Below are positions 1 to 15,000 of a DNA stretch of 64,000 nucleotides, piece by piece. This DNA is from Gymnodinialimonas sp. 57CJ19 (GTDB taxonomy: Bacteria; Pseudomonadota; Alphaproteobacteria; Rhodobacterales; Rhodobacteraceae): contig NZ_CP151587.1 of the NCBI RefSeq assembly GCF_038396845.1, forward strand, positions 1,524,001 to 1,588,000, read 5' to 3'. Each line of letters starts with the position of its first letter. Within the stretch, counting starts at the first letter, position 1. Under the pieces are notes generated by a model. It did no database searches. It was given only the letters and a program-made list of their open reading frames with translations, and had not been told where the DNA came from. The position numbers were made by a program, and so were the translations under genes.

Positions 1-3000
1 GGCACAATCAACGCCACTGGGTCAGCGGTCGGCGCGAATAACATCTTCGTGGATGCCGAGAACACGGCGCATATCGTTTCCGTATCCTTGGCAGCGGCGA
101 TTTCCGTTTCGACTGGTGGCAAAGCCTCCTTCTCGGGCGGTGGCGCGGGGAGTGGCAGCATCATTCGCGGCGCGACCTATGCCGTTGTAAACGATGCAAA
201 AATTGCGAACGCCGATACGCTTTCCGTTGACGCAGAGGCCAAATCCATCATCACAACTGTCGTTCTGGGCGTCGCGGTTTCTGTAACCGCGAGCGACTCT
301 GGCGGGGCGTTCTCTCTCGGGATCGCGGCCTCGACCAATTCGACCGAAGGGTTGGGGCGCAACATCGCGGGCCTTCCCGCAGATGCAGGCTACATCGTCG
401 CCTCTCGGATTGTGGACAGTGATGTCACCTTGCGCGGCGCGTTGAACGTCAATGCGCTGTCGGACCAGAAGATTACCGCCGTTGTCATCGCCGCCTCTGT
501 CGCGGTTGCGGCAACCGGGGGCTTCAGCCTGTCGGCGGCAGGTGCCGGGGCGGGTGCTGGCAACTATGGCCAATCGCGCGTGCTGGCCGAGATTGTGGGT
601 AGCTCTGCCTCTGATCGGGTGATCGCAGAGGGCATCACGGTCCACGCCATCAACGTATCGAAAATTACAGCCGTCATCGGGGCCGCTGCGGTTGGCGTCT
701 CGGTCGCGGGCGGCGGCGGTGCGGCGGTTGCCCTGGCGGCGGCGGTTGCAGTGAACGAGATCGAGGCCTCCACGGTGGCGCGCGTTTCGGGGCTGTCCCA
801 TGCGCTTGGGCTCAGCGCTGGCAGCGGCGCCTTGAACATCCTCGCGGATACCACGCGCGGTTCGGGTGGCTCCAAGCAGATGCTTGAAATCAATACAGTT
901 TCCGTTTCCGCAGCGGTGGCTGTCACGGCCTCCGGCGCGACAGCGATTTCGGTCTCGGCCTCTGGGGCCTTCGCCTTCAACCGGATCACCGGCGAAACGA
1001 TTGCCGAACTGTCCGACATCAACAACGGACAGGCGGGATCGGTTACGGTTCGTGCACTGAACGAGGCTGATATCGACGCCAATGTTGTAAGTGTTGCGGC
1101 CTCTGTGGCGGCGGGCGCGGCGGGCGGGTCTTTGGGCGTGTCCATCGGGGCCGTGGTGGTCTCTAACAAGATCGGCACCAAGGACGACAACTTCGAGATC
1201 ACGGCACGGGTAAAAGATGCCCGGATGTACGTCACCGGCGAGATGGATGTAACGGCGACCAACACCTCCACCATTAACGCCAGCGGATCTGCTGTTTCGG
1301 CGGCGGTTGCCGTATCCACCGATCTGGCGGGCGCGTTGTCCGGCGCCGGCGCAGGCGTCTACAACACGGTGCGCATGAACACCTTGGCCGAGGTGTCGCG
1401 CGACAACGGACCGGCGGGCGCGAACAACATGTTGACGGTCGGAAGCCTTGCCGTTTCCGCCACGGATACGTCCGACATCGACGCGGTTGCCGTCGGTGCA
1501 TCGGTTGCAGCAGCGGTTTCCGGACTGGGTGTCGGTGTGGCCGTGTCCATTGGTGTGTCGATTGCCAGCAACGATATTTCTAACAGCGCGGTTGCCAAGA
1601 TTGAAGACAGCGCTTTGGCCTCTGACCTTATGGTTTTGGCGGGTAGCGCCGGAACAGGTGGGTCGATCTCGGTTCTGGCAGAAAACAACGCGACGGCCTT
1701 TGCCAAGGCGGTTGCGGCGTCGGTTGCCGCTTCCTTCGGCTTGCTCGGTAGTGTGGCTCTTTCGGGCGCCGGTGGCCGGGCCGAGAATCTTGTCAGCAAC
1801 GTCAGCGAAGCGCTTGTCACCAACGCCCGGCTCAGCGTTCAGGGCCCTGTGGGGACGGGCGCTCGCGATCACGGCGGCATCAACGTTAAAGCGACGAGCG
1901 ACACGGATCTGACCGCCCATATCGTTTCCGTATCGGCGGCGGCCTCTGCTGGTCTGGTGGCGGGTGCAGGCTCGATCGGTGTGTCGATCCTCTTTAGCCG
2001 CGTGGGCGGCGACGCCGCCGCAGACCGTGAACATCGCACGCGAGCGGTTGTGAGCGGATCGGTTCTTGAGGCAAGCGGCGCGATCACGATCAACGCCGAC
2101 GCGATCGAGACCCACCACGTCGAAGCGGCGGCCGCATCCGTGGCGATTGCCATCGGGATCGGCGGCGCAGTTGCCGGTGCCGGTATCGGCGTGACGGTAA
2201 CCAACTACTCCACGGTCGAGGCCTTGTCCGACAACAGCCTGCTGACGGCGGGTGGCGATATCTCAATCACCTCCTTTGCGGAAACCATCGTTGATGACTC
2301 CGTGCCCCTTGGCACGCCCTCCACCATGGTCGGCGTCGCCGTATCGGTCGGGCTCGGCGCGATCTCGGTTAACGTAAACATCCTGCATGTGGATGTGGAA
2401 AACACCTCTCATGCGTTCATCACCTCGGACGCCAGCAGCGGCACGATTGTGGACGCAGGTGGCGATCTTACCGTCGCAGCGGATTCGCTGGCCACAATGG
2501 TTGATCTCAATGGTGTGGGTGTTGCGATTGCCGGTGGCGGTATTGCGGCGACCGGCGGCGGCCTCGAAATTACGATGACGGCGGCCAATGATGTGCAGGC
2601 CAAGATTGATCTTGGGAGCCGGAACGCTCAGGTCCGGGCGATGACTGGCGACATTATCGTAAAGGCCAACGAGGTTGCGAATTTCGGCAGCGACGTGGTT
2701 AACCTTAATGTAGCGGCCACTGCCATCGGGATTGCGGTTGGTGCGGCTGTTGTGACGAACCGGCATGAATCGACCGTTGCGGCCACGATCAAAGACGCCC
2801 GCGTGACCGGGCTTACGGTCACGGCTTTGGCCACAACGGACGTCAACATTAACGAGACCAAGACCACTGGCGTCAGCGTTGGCCCCGTTGCGGTAGAGGT
2901 CAACGTTGCCCGAGCCGAGGCCGATGGCCAGACCTACGTCGATGTCGATAATGCCGTGGTCGTCGGGCAAGACCTGGTCGATCTGGCGGCGCGGGCGAAC

Positions 3001-6000
3001 CTGTTCCTGCGCTCGACGGCGACGGGCGTTTCCGCGGGCCTGGGTGCCTTTGGCTCTCAGCATACCTACACCGATGCGGGCCGGAGCCATGCCGTTGATG
3101 TGGGTGTGAATATCAAAGCCGGGTCCGAGTTGGTATCAATACAGGTCAACATCATTTCTGACCTTTCCACGGATATGTTCGCCCGCTCCACCGCAGGCGG
3201 TGGCGGCGGCCTTACCGCCTTGGGCGCGCTTAGCAACGTGCGCGATAATGCGACCTCGAAGGTCACCATTGCCTCTGGCACGGAAATTCTTGGCGACGGC
3301 GTCAACATCGCTGCCCGCGCAGATCGGGAGATGGACGGCAACGCCGACGCTTATTCCCTCGCGGTGGCATCGGGCGCGGGCGCAAGCCTGACCCTTGCGG
3401 CGGTTGGCGATGCGATTGTTGAATTTGAGCAGGGCGCGGGGCGCACGAAAATCAGTGGCCGGGCGATCCAGATCGACAGCTACAACAAGGTTTACAAGGA
3501 ATCGATCATCAATTCCTCGGACTCCAACACCGTTTATTCGGGGGCGGGGAACCTTGCAGGGCTTAGCATTATTGGGACCAACTCGGACATCGGGACCAGC
3601 GCCGACAAGTCCGTGTCCAACGTCCTTCTGGGCGACACCTGGATCGAAGGGCAGGGGTCGTTCACCAACCCAAGCCGCGTCACGGTGCGGGCGCTGACCA
3701 ACCACTCGGTCGCGGATTCCGTGGCCGTTGATGCCGTATCCGGCCTTGCGGGTCTTGCGGTGGCAACCACATTCCAGACCATTCACGCTGATACGAACGT
3801 GTCCATGAACGGCGCGTTTATCGACAACCTTGGCGGCGAGGTAATGATCGAAACCCGCGCCAACCTGCGCAACACGACCGACGCCGCCGTCTTCCAGACC
3901 GGCGCGCTGTCTGCCAACCTTGGCATCAACGCCAAGGCCGAGACCTATAGCACCACCTCAATTGATGTGGACGATTCCACAATCGAAGGATCGCGGGTCG
4001 AACTGAATGCAGGTAAGGCCAACGGCATCGTGAACTCTACCGTGTCGCGTACGGCGGCCAACGGTAGCCTTGTGTCCCTGGGCATCTCGCTTGGGGTGGC
4101 GTTGCAGACCAACACGACAAACCTGACGTCCACGGTGAATGTGACCGGGACGAGCAAGGTCAACTCTGCCGGGAACCTCGTGCTTTCCGCCGAACGGGGC
4201 CTGCTGCAAGAAAGCAACGACGGCTTGGTGCTGGTGCTGGCCGTTCCGCCGTACGGTTACAACGTCACCAATCAGGGCGGTCATACCGCATCCAACAACG
4301 TCAATATCGACAGCGGAGCGTCTTTGCGGGCGGGCGTGAACTATCAGACCTATTATGAGGTCGGATACGTCGGCACCAACTCGTTGAACCAATGGGCCGA
4401 TAACATCAACTCAGGCGATGCAACACGTCAGTTGACTGCCGCCGAGAAGGCCGAGATCGGCGTTGCCGAGAACCAGGATTACACCATTGGGTTCTGGGAT
4501 TCGAACAACCTCGCCATTGATGTGGCCCAAGGCGATGTGGTCCAGTTGGACGCGGCCAATATGGATCGCTGTACCGGGACTGCAGGGCATTTCTACGTGT
4601 TCTTGGGCAGCGGCACGATGCCGATTGTCACCCAGGCGACCGACTATACCAACACGGCGCTGTGGCATGATCTTGGGGCCTCCCCAAGCCAGCAGTTGCA
4701 AGATGTCGCGGTGAACTCGAACGCGCTGGCCTACATGCGCAATGCCTTCTTCGAGCAGATCGTTGTGGTGCGCGCGGCGCGCCTTGATGATCCGGTGATC
4801 TCGGTGGGCGAATTGGCGACGCTTCTGGCGGCGCAGTACCAGCAGATCCAAGGCTGGATTCGTGACCACAACTCCAACCCCGACGCCTTGGTGCGATACG
4901 CGGCGCAATTGGCGCAGATCGAAGTGCAAATGCGCCAACTTGGTCTGACCCCGCCAAGCGAAACGGGCGGCGTTCCTGTCGTAAACGAGTCGTTGCAGGC
5001 GATCTTCATCACCATGCCCGACATCACGGCGGCACCCGGTTCGATCTACATCCACAGCGATGCCCCGGCCTCGTCCTACAGCACCCTTGTCGGCGGCACA
5101 GATCCGACCCTTCTGGCGCACAAGGACGTGCAGGTTGATGTGAAGTCGGACCTGTTCATGATGCACCGGGTCAACGATGTGGTCATCAAAGACACGCGTA
5201 TTGCGCGGATCAGCGAAGCGACGGGCGATTATCTGGAGTTCGCGCCGGGCAACATCTACGCGAACGACGCCCTGGTCCCCGGCAGCACCGTTCGTTCCGG
5301 CGCGGCAGAGGCCGAGATCAATATCCTCGTCAATTCTGGCAACAAGAGCGACTATGCCTACATTGACGCCATCGCCACAATCTATGCCGCCAACAACTCT
5401 GTGCCTGATCCAGCAAACCCGGAGAACCTGATCCCGGCGACCCTGCCGAACCTGCCGCCTGATCTCTATCTGTTGGGCGCATTGGTCAACGATCTGGGCG
5501 CGGTGAAAGTCACAACATCCACGGGCGCAATCCGTCTGACCGGGACGATCCTTGCCAAAACGGTGAATATCTCGTCAGGCGGTGATTTCATCGTATCGAC
5601 GGACTGGTATCACGCAGGCGCCAATCCGCAGACCTACGACGGCGTCATTGATTGGCGTGAAGCAATTGAATCGCGCGGTCCGGGCCTGAGCAAGAAGGGT
5701 GACAGCAACACCAACTACGGCGTTGAATCCGGCAATGGCGCGTCCGCCACAGAGGGCAGCACCGCAGGCACAACTGCCGCTGACGCCATTGAGGCAGCCA
5801 AGATCGCCGCCGCGTCGAAATCGGCTGTGATCGCCAATGGCGTGGTCTCCATCGTTGCGACCAATGTGAACGTGAACGGGTTGATCCAATCTGGCGTGCA
5901 GGAAGCCTCGATCTATATCCCCGAGACCTTCACCCCACCGGCCACAAGCCGGTCTCTGATTACGTCGGCGGATGAAGGGTTGGGCGGCATTACTTTCGCC

Positions 6001-9000
6001 TCGGTCAACGGGACGCAAGTGCCGCTGCGGGGCCGTTGGGACGCGATAGAAAAGGCGATCATTCTGGACGACATGGCCTTTGCCGGGGGCCGGATTGAGA
6101 TTACGGGCAACGTGTTCTCGACAGGTCAGGGCCAACTTCTGGTGGCTTCGGGCTACGCGAACTTGCGGATTCAGAACCACTCCACCGAAAAGTTGATCCT
6201 GAACAATATCGACACAAGCCTGGACCGCGAAGGCGTGATCCAGATCACTGATACCTTGGGCAAACCCGCAAACTGGGTCGCCAAGCGCACCGTCTATACC
6301 GAGAATGCCGGTGGCATGGATGTCACCGTTTACAGGGGCGACATCGCCCGTGATCCGGACACCAACGATTTCCTCGGCGTGACCTTCACGGCGCAAGGCA
6401 CGACCAGCCTGAACCAGACCCGCACGACCTATGACCCGAAAGAGGATACGTTCTACATTTGGACTGCGGGCCAGAAACTGACGCTCCAGACAATCGAGAC
6501 GCGCTACACCAAGACGTTCAACTTCTTCTTCAATTTCAACGCAGGCGCGGGCACGTTGTTGTCGGAAAACGTTGAGCCCGTGGACCCACGGCCGCTGTCG
6601 GAAAGCGAGTCGATCCAAGCGCTGAATGAAATTCAGGCGCTGGGGGGCTGGAACGTTCTGCTCAACAGCAATGGGACGCCGATCGACGGACAACCGACAG
6701 AGAACGCCGACATTATCGGGCGCTTCTCGAATGTATCGAACGCGAAGGTCGACCTGAAAAACGGCGATATCGTCAAGTCGGGCAGCACATATTATCAGTT
6801 CAAGGGGTACAATGGCTCTACTGGCGTCAACCTGGAGGTCGAGCTGAGCGATTTGTTCACTGAAGGCGGAGATCTGAAAACCGACTTCGGGCCCACAAAT
6901 GACGACCTGAACAACAGCTTCAATGTGGTCACTTCCGATTTCGACGAATCCGATGCCGACAAGGGCGAGTATCTCTCAGACTACAAAAACAAGACCGTGA
7001 CCGAGCGTCGTTGGTCCGAGGGCGGCGGTTATCTGAAGAAAAAGACGGTCTATAATGAGAAGACGACCGTCGAGGGTATCAAGAAATACTGGGATATCGG
7101 CCTGCGTGCCGACCACGCGATCGAAGTGGGCTTCCTGACCTCCAGCGCGATCCCGACGGTTCATATTGAGAGCGTCGGCGATTTGCAGATTACGGGCAGC
7201 ATCGAGACGGCGGCGCATGCGTCGGTGTCGATCAACAATGTGTTCGGTACGGCCAGCAAAGCAGTGGGCATGAACGGCGGCGCTGTAATCGCGACCGACC
7301 GGATTTCGATCAGCGGCGACTTCCAAGCCATGCGCACAAACGGCAAGGTTGATTTGACGCTGGTGACGTTTGTTGACCCGCCGGCACCTGCTGCCCGCTC
7401 GGCGCGGTCCTTTGCTTCGCCTGAGTTGACGGCGCCGACTACCGCAAAGATCATTGATATCGTGTCAAATTCCGACATCGAGATCGGCATCGGCTCCAAC
7501 ACCAATGCCGACGGCTCGGTCATTTTGCGCAAAGCATGGTCCAATGGCGGCAATGTCTACATCAACGCGCCACAGGGCATTTTTGCCGAGGTTCGCGCGG
7601 GCTCGGAACCGCATGTCAAAGGCAACCGGGTAGAGCTGCAATCGACCCAGTCGACCATCGGCACGACAACCAATCCGATCCTGATTGATACCAACCACAT
7701 GGTTGTTGGCGGCGGCTTTGCAGCTGCGTCTGCCCTAGGCGTTCATATGGTGGAAACCAGCGGCGATATGCATTTGGTCAAGCCCGAAGTGATTACCACG
7801 GACTTCATCCGCGAAGATCAGCCAGAAGGCACGATTTCCGTCGGTACGCTGAACGGCATTGTCAGCCTTGGCACCCTCAGCGGCAATATCCTCGACTACA
7901 ACTTCGAGGATGACACCGCGCTGACAGAGGCCCGCTTGGCGGCCTACCAAGATCGCTTCGGTCTGGCTGATGCCAACCGTACCATCGCTGGCCGCGCATT
8001 GGACGGCGCGGTTCGGACCGCAAACTCCGAGTATAACGACTATTGGGCCTTGGTCCGCACGCCGGGCGGTTCTGGACCAGTCAGCGCTGACCTCAATTCC
8101 GTGGCGGCGTTCAACACTTTGGTCACCAATACCGCCACAGCCAATGGCATTTCCGAGGCCGACGCACGGGCGCAACAGACCGCGCGTTTTGCCGATATTC
8201 ACGCGGCGGAGTATGATAAATCTTACCGCGATACGGCCAGCTACAACGATTACTACGCGATCATCTTCAACGCGGGCGAAACTGTGGCCGTTGCAGATAT
8301 GTCCACCTTCAAGGCCGAGGCCGCGCGACAGCTGGCCAATAGCTTCGGCACCTCTTTGGCGGAGACCTATGGCTCTATCCACCGTTTCCTTGCAGGTCAG
8401 GATGTGGGCGCTGCCAGCGCCGTGCGTACCTATATCGACAGCATCCACGTCGATGCCGTCGATAAGCCGGATCTGGGGGCAAGTATTGGCCTTCAGGCGC
8501 TGGTAGATGCTGAATTCCCGGCGGCGACGCCCCAAGAACGGGCTGACGCGATTGAAGCTGCGGTAAACAAATTCCGCATCATCCATGATGCGCTTTGGCA
8601 GGCCAGCAACGCGACGCTGACAGCCTATGTGACCGAAGTTCGCCTTGGCGAAGAAGCGGCAGGCGTCAATGCGGATATCGTTGCCATGTTCACCACCGCA
8701 CGGGGCGATATCAGCGCTGATCTTGCGGCGGGCACGTTTGACGCCCTTGTGCCGGGCTTTGATGGGGCGGCTACGGCAGCGTCGATCAACACGGCGCTGG
8801 AATACCGCTTCACCGTCTTGCACGAGGCCAACAAGGATCGCGCGACGCCAAAAGCCACCTACGTCGAAAGCCTGTTCCTGGAAGACGCGGCACGCGACGC
8901 CGCCATCGACGTGGAACTACAGAAAATCGGCAGCATGAACAGCGCCTTGCCGTCTGCTGTGGCCAGCAAGCTCTACCCGCTGCTGCAGGTCGGTGCGATC

Positions 9001-12000
9001 CTTGGGGGCGCGACTGCCGCCGCCGAGAACGCCAACATCATTGCGCCTGAGGTGATCTTGAACGCCGCCGGCGACAAGGCCGCCGGTGAAGGCCGTATCG
9101 GCACGCTGACAGAGCCCGTGGACATTGATTTCACCGCCGATGTGGATATCCACGATGGCCTGTCCAACACGGAAAAACAGAAGCGTCTGGACGCCCAGAA
9201 CCTGCGCCGTGCCTTGCAAACGCAAGACGTGATCGACGTGGTGCATCAGATTTATGTGCGCACTGGCGGCGAGACGATCATGGCCGCAGGCACTGCGCCC
9301 GCCGAGGGTGCGCTGGAGGCGGATAGCGGCAATTGGACCAAGGTTGACATGGTCTTCGCAGACCTCCTGGATGGCTCGCATCCAACGGCAACGGTCAAAG
9401 CTGGCGAAGTTCTGGTTCTTTGGAACGTCTGGCCCGACCAGACCGGCGGCGACGCAACCGCGCGCACCTACAAGTTGTTCCAATACAACGGCACCGCTGA
9501 CGCAGTCTTCGATCCGCAATCGGTCAACTGGTCCGCGCCCGGTGGCAACTGGACCGACATTACCAACGCGATCAACAAGGTGCCTGAGACCGGAAGCGTG
9601 ACGGTCGGCAACGGGGACTACTTCGAAGACCTGTGGGACGTGCAACGTGTCTCGGCGCAGCCCTTTGCCGATGTGAACCTGCGGGCAACCTCTACCATGG
9701 CTCCGTTGTTGCTTGAGATGATCTCGACCGGGATGGCGGGGATCGGCCACGATGGCGATACCCTGAATGTACGCAAAGCCGACAGCGGCGGGTTCCTTCG
9801 TATCCTGACGACAGGCGACCTGGTGGATGTGTCCGGAGCGTCGGGCCCTGCGGCCACGGCGCAAGAATACATCAGCCTGATCTCCGATGGCGAGATCGGC
9901 TCGGCTCGTACGGCCTTCACGATCAACGCCTCGGGCGACAGCGTGCTGCTGGTGCAAGCCACAGGGAACGCCACGATCGAGCAACAGGGTGGCGATCTGA
10001 CAGTGCAACGGGCGCTTGTCGGCGGTGACTTGACGCTGACCATGGCGAACGGCCTGAAAATTGGCGATATCGACACCCTTGGGGGGACAGTGACGCTGGA
10101 TGTGGGCGGCGATGTCACGGACCTTGCAAACGACGACGCGGACCCATCGGCGGATATCACCGCGGGGCGGTTGGTGCTGGACGTAGACGGCAGCTTCGGT
10201 GCGTCGGGCCAGCGGGTTGAGACCGACATCGGCACGACCGTTGAAGGCACGGTTGGCGGTGCGCTTTACATGCATGAATTCACCGTGCTGACCCTTGCTA
10301 ACGCCGGGCTTTCGGTCACGGGTTTTGCCGACATCCTGGCCGAGCAATCAATTCAAGGGGCGGTTTCCGGCACACTTTCGGCGGCTGGCCTGACGATGCG
10401 CTCGAAGCTGGGGAACATCGGCGATGTTGGGCAATCCCTCGACATCCTGCTGACCGGATCGGCTACGCTTCTCAATGCGCAAGCGGTGAATGAAATCTGG
10501 CTCACTTCCAGAGGCGACATCCGCGTGGATGAGGTTCAATCCGGCAATATCGTGACGATCGCGAGCGCGACCAATATCGTTGACGGGAACACCGATAACC
10601 TCGTGAATATCACCACGACGACAGCGCGTTTGCAGGCCGGCGTGGGCATCGGCGGATCGGGCAATGATCTTGAACTGAACGTGGATCGACTTGCGATGGA
10701 TGCGGGCCTTGGCGGCGCGGTTGTCGAAAACCTCAAAGCACTGCGGATTGACGAAAACTACTATGACGGCTTCGGGGTGAAATCTCTGGGCAATACGTAC
10801 ATTTACGTGCGCGAAACGACGGCGCTCACCGATGATCTGACCATTGATGCCAACATGAGCATTGGGGAAGCGGGCGAGACGCCCAAGAACCTGTTCCTTT
10901 ATGTTGGCGACGACTTTGAACAAACGGCTGCCAGTACCGTGACGGTCACGGGCAACATGAATCTGATCATGGACCGCTTTGGCAACGACGGAAACATCGT
11001 TACCCCCGCGTTCGGCGACAGCTACCGCATGGGCTCCTCCGCTAATGTCTTCGGCGCGATTTCGGCGAATGCGACCTCTATTTATGGCGGCGACGATGCC
11101 GACAGCGTTCTGATCCAACCCGGCACGCTTAGCGGCGACTTCCAAGTTTTGACCGGCAACGGGAAAGATACGATTACCGTCACTGAATTGGGCGAGCGTG
11201 ACCCGGCGGACCTGTTCTTGCTGGATGGTCAGGCGAATGCCGATGAATACATCATCAACCGCCGTAGCGGCGCGGTAAGCAATGTCATCACGGTCAAGGA
11301 TTCCGGCAATGCAAATGACGGCGCGGACATTCTAACGATCAATGGCCGCGACGGCGCCGCGGATGAGGTCCTTGTCCGCAAGAACTTCATCGCGCTGTTG
11401 AACGAAAACCCCGATGGCTCGCGCTCCGACAAGTTTGAGCGGATCAACTACGATGGCTCGATCAACGGTCGTGTGCGGGTGAATACCCTCGGCGGCGACG
11501 ATATGATTGCCTCCGATGACACGAGCACCCTGATGACGCTGGATGGCGGGGCAGGGGACGATACGTTCCAAATCGGTCAGATGTTCGGCTCGGACCGGAT
11601 CGCGCCCAATGTGCTTTTGGGGGACGAGATCGAGACGAATGAAACCACACAGGGCTTCTTGTCTGTGGGCAACAGCCACCCGATGGTGGTATTCGGTGGC
11701 ACCGGTGAGGACACATTCAACGTCTACTCCAACAAGGGCCTGACCAAGCTGTATGGCGAAGATGGCAACGACCTGTTCGTCGTGCGTGCCTTTGTTCTGG
11801 CAGCGAACCCGAACAAAACAGCGGGCGGCGGCGATGCAGAGGCATTCGGCGGCGGCGGCGACGACAGCTTCTTGTATAACATCAACGCACCGCTCGCCAT
11901 CGACGGCGGGGCCGGGGTGGACACCATCGTCGTCTTGGGAACCGAGAAGAACGACAGCTTCCTGATCACGGAACAGGGCATCTTCGGTGCGGGTCTGAAC

Positions 12001-15000
12001 GTCAGCTTTGAGGGCGTGGAACGGGCCGAGATTGACGGCCTTGAAGGCGATGACACCTTCTACGTGCAGTCCACGGCGGCGAACATGACGGTCACGGTCA
12101 TCGGCGGCTTGGGCTCGGACTTCATCAGCGTTGCGGGTGATGTGACGACGGATATCGTGTCGCTTGAGGTCGAAGGATCCTCCGGCATTGTGAACCACGC
12201 GGTTCAGTCCGCCGATCCCGCCTATAACGAGATCTTTGTGGACGGCTTGCGCCTGAATGTCGCCAACGAAGGCTCTGGCCTGTTCGAGATCGACACCAGC
12301 GGCCTTGCAGTGTTGGAAGAAGGCGGCACCCATGGCTTCTACCGGGTGCGTATGACCGAAGCGATTGCAGCTACTGCCTATCTGACGGTGTCGGCGACAC
12401 GGTCCTCCTCGCAGGATCGCAGCCTTGCCGGGACGCGCAAAGCGGAGTCCATCATGGTCTCGTCCAGCGCGACTTCGGGGTATGAGGAGGCTCAGGTACT
12501 GACCTTCACAAACACCACCGCCTGGCAGACCGTCTATGTGCAAGCACCTGAAGACGATGCGGCAGAAGGCACACGCAAGATCGTGGTGAGCCATCAGGCT
12601 GTCGCTGAAACGGCTGCGGCCGCGCCGATTGCGGAACGGATCAACACCACCAAGATCGCGAATGCGGAAGTCACCGTGTTCGACAACGATGCCTTTGGCA
12701 TCCGCGTCGATGGCAACCCATCCTCGGTTAACATCGTGGAAGGTGGGGCGACAGCGACCCTGAACATCACCGCTTCGCGCCGCCCCGAGACCGGCGAAAC
12801 CATTGTCTACGAGGTTGACTATCCCGCAGGCGATTACACTGTCACCAGCGCCGATGGGATGACCTATATGGCGGATGGCAAGCTGCACTTGACGTTCACC
12901 GATGCTAACTACGCGACCGGAATCGACATCGTCATTACGGCGATCGACGACACGATCGAGGAAAACCGCGAACGCCAGACCATGGCGATTACCTTTGATG
13001 CCACGGACACCACGCAGGCGTCCTGGGTTGATGTGGCCGACCCGACCGAAGTCGATGTGCGCATCTTTGACAATGACAAGGGCGAGGTCCTGGTAGCGGA
13101 AACCAACGGCGATACCATCGTTTCCGCCAGCGCGCCGGACACCTATACGCTGGTCCTGTCGAAAGAGCCGACCGCCGATGTGGTCGTCTCGGTCCTGACC
13201 GATGGCCAGACCATCGCCGACAGCACCGACCCTCGCTGGAATGCCGCTGACAAGACGGTGACCTTCACCGACGCGAATTGGGATCAGCCGATCACGATTG
13301 ACCTGACGATTGGCACGGTGACCAGCCAGCCACAGCCCACCATTGATCCCGGCGCGCAGAACCATCTGCTGTCCGGCATCCAAGGGCCGCTGTTCCTGTT
13401 CGGCGGCACAGGCCCCGGCGCGGACCGCGCGATCATCAAGGGCGTGACCCTCCCGACCGAGACCGATACCGACCTGGTGCAGGTCTCCAACCCGGTCAAT
13501 GAGGATGAGCAAACGGACCGCCTCGTCATGTTCAACGATGGCAGTGCAGCGGTTCAGTCGGGCACTTTGGAGGAAGGCAACCTGTCGGGCTTCGATATGG
13601 GCACGACGGATCTGACACTGAACTTCGGCACCATTGCAGTGCCAGATCTGCAAACCTTCCGGGCAGGCATCAATTATACAAACATGGAAGTGGTGGAGCT
13701 TCTTTTGGGCTCAAAAGCGGATACGCTGAATATCGACAGCACAGCGCAAGGCGCGTTGACGGTCGTGCACGGCGGCGGTGGCGCCGATACGATCCGCGTG
13801 ACTGCGGGTGCGCAGGCGGGTGGCGCAGATCGCATGTTGGCGATCCTTGGCGATACCACCCAAGACGGCCAGCGCTACAATAGCCGCACCGATGCCCTCG
13901 ATGGGTCGGGCCGCCAGTTTGCCGCCGGTGGCGATGACGTGATTGACGCCAGCGGGGCTTCGGGTTTCGTGATCGCTTACGGTGGGGTCGGTAACGACCT
14001 GATCACGGGCAGCAACCACAACGACCATCTGCTTGGTGGCTCTGGCGACGATACACTGCACGCCCTGGGCGGCTCGGATCATATCTATGGCGATAACGGC
14101 CTGCGTATTGATCAATCGGTTCGCCTGGATCAGCAGCCTCAGTTGATCTCCATCATCACCGAGCAAGCGCAGCCCGATGCGGGCTTCAACGCGCAGACCG
14201 GCGATGCCCTGGCGGCTGCGGGCAGTGATCTGATCACTGGCAGCGGCAGCAATCTGGTGGTCGCGGACTTCGGAATTGTGGATCAGATTGCCGGCACGAA
14301 CCGCGCCTATGACACTGCAAGCCTTTTGGCCGTTCGCTCCCTGCGGGAGACGGAAGGTGGCGCGGATGTTGTTACCTTGACCGGAACGGGCCGCGATATT
14401 GTCGTCGGCGGTGCGGGTGCCGATGATATCGCCACCGCAGCGGGTGAGGCGATCATTTTCGGTGACACCGCGCTGCTCAGCTTCGCAGCAGACGGCGTAC
14501 AGGCCCTTGTGGCCACCACCTCGGCCACGAACGGCGCGGTCGGTGACAATGATAGCATCAATGCTGGCAACGGCGCGGAATGGGTCATTGGCAGCGTCGG
14601 CGTTGACGAGGTGAACCTTGGCTCTGGCGGCGGTGTCGTCTTGGGCGACAACGGGCGGATCGAGGCGGATGCTGGCGGCCAGTTGGTGCGGATTGAGACC
14701 ATCGAAAGCATCATCGGGGCAGGCGACATCATCACTGCCGGTGATGGCACAACCCACGTCTTTGGCGGCGCCGGTGCGGATGACATCACCACTGCCGGTG
14801 GCGACGATGTGATTGCGGGCGACATGGCTGTTCTGACCTTCAACACGGGCGTCCGGTCGGTATTTGAGAGCGTGATCGAAGACCCGGCCCACGGCGGCGA
14901 CGATTCCGTAAGCTCTGGTGCCGGTGATGATTGGGTGATCCTGGGCGAGGGCGATGACACATCGCTTAGCGCAGCGGGCCTGAACATCGTGATTGGTGAC

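Noticed and set aside
22..2118. Long minus-strand open frame over the giant gene (and similar ones at 2263-3090, 5575-6693, 8917-10347, 11332-13653 and 13711-15171)
   Set aside because: These are antisense shadows of GC-rich repeat codons; they are Arg/His/Gly-rich, have no family features and no ribosome sites.
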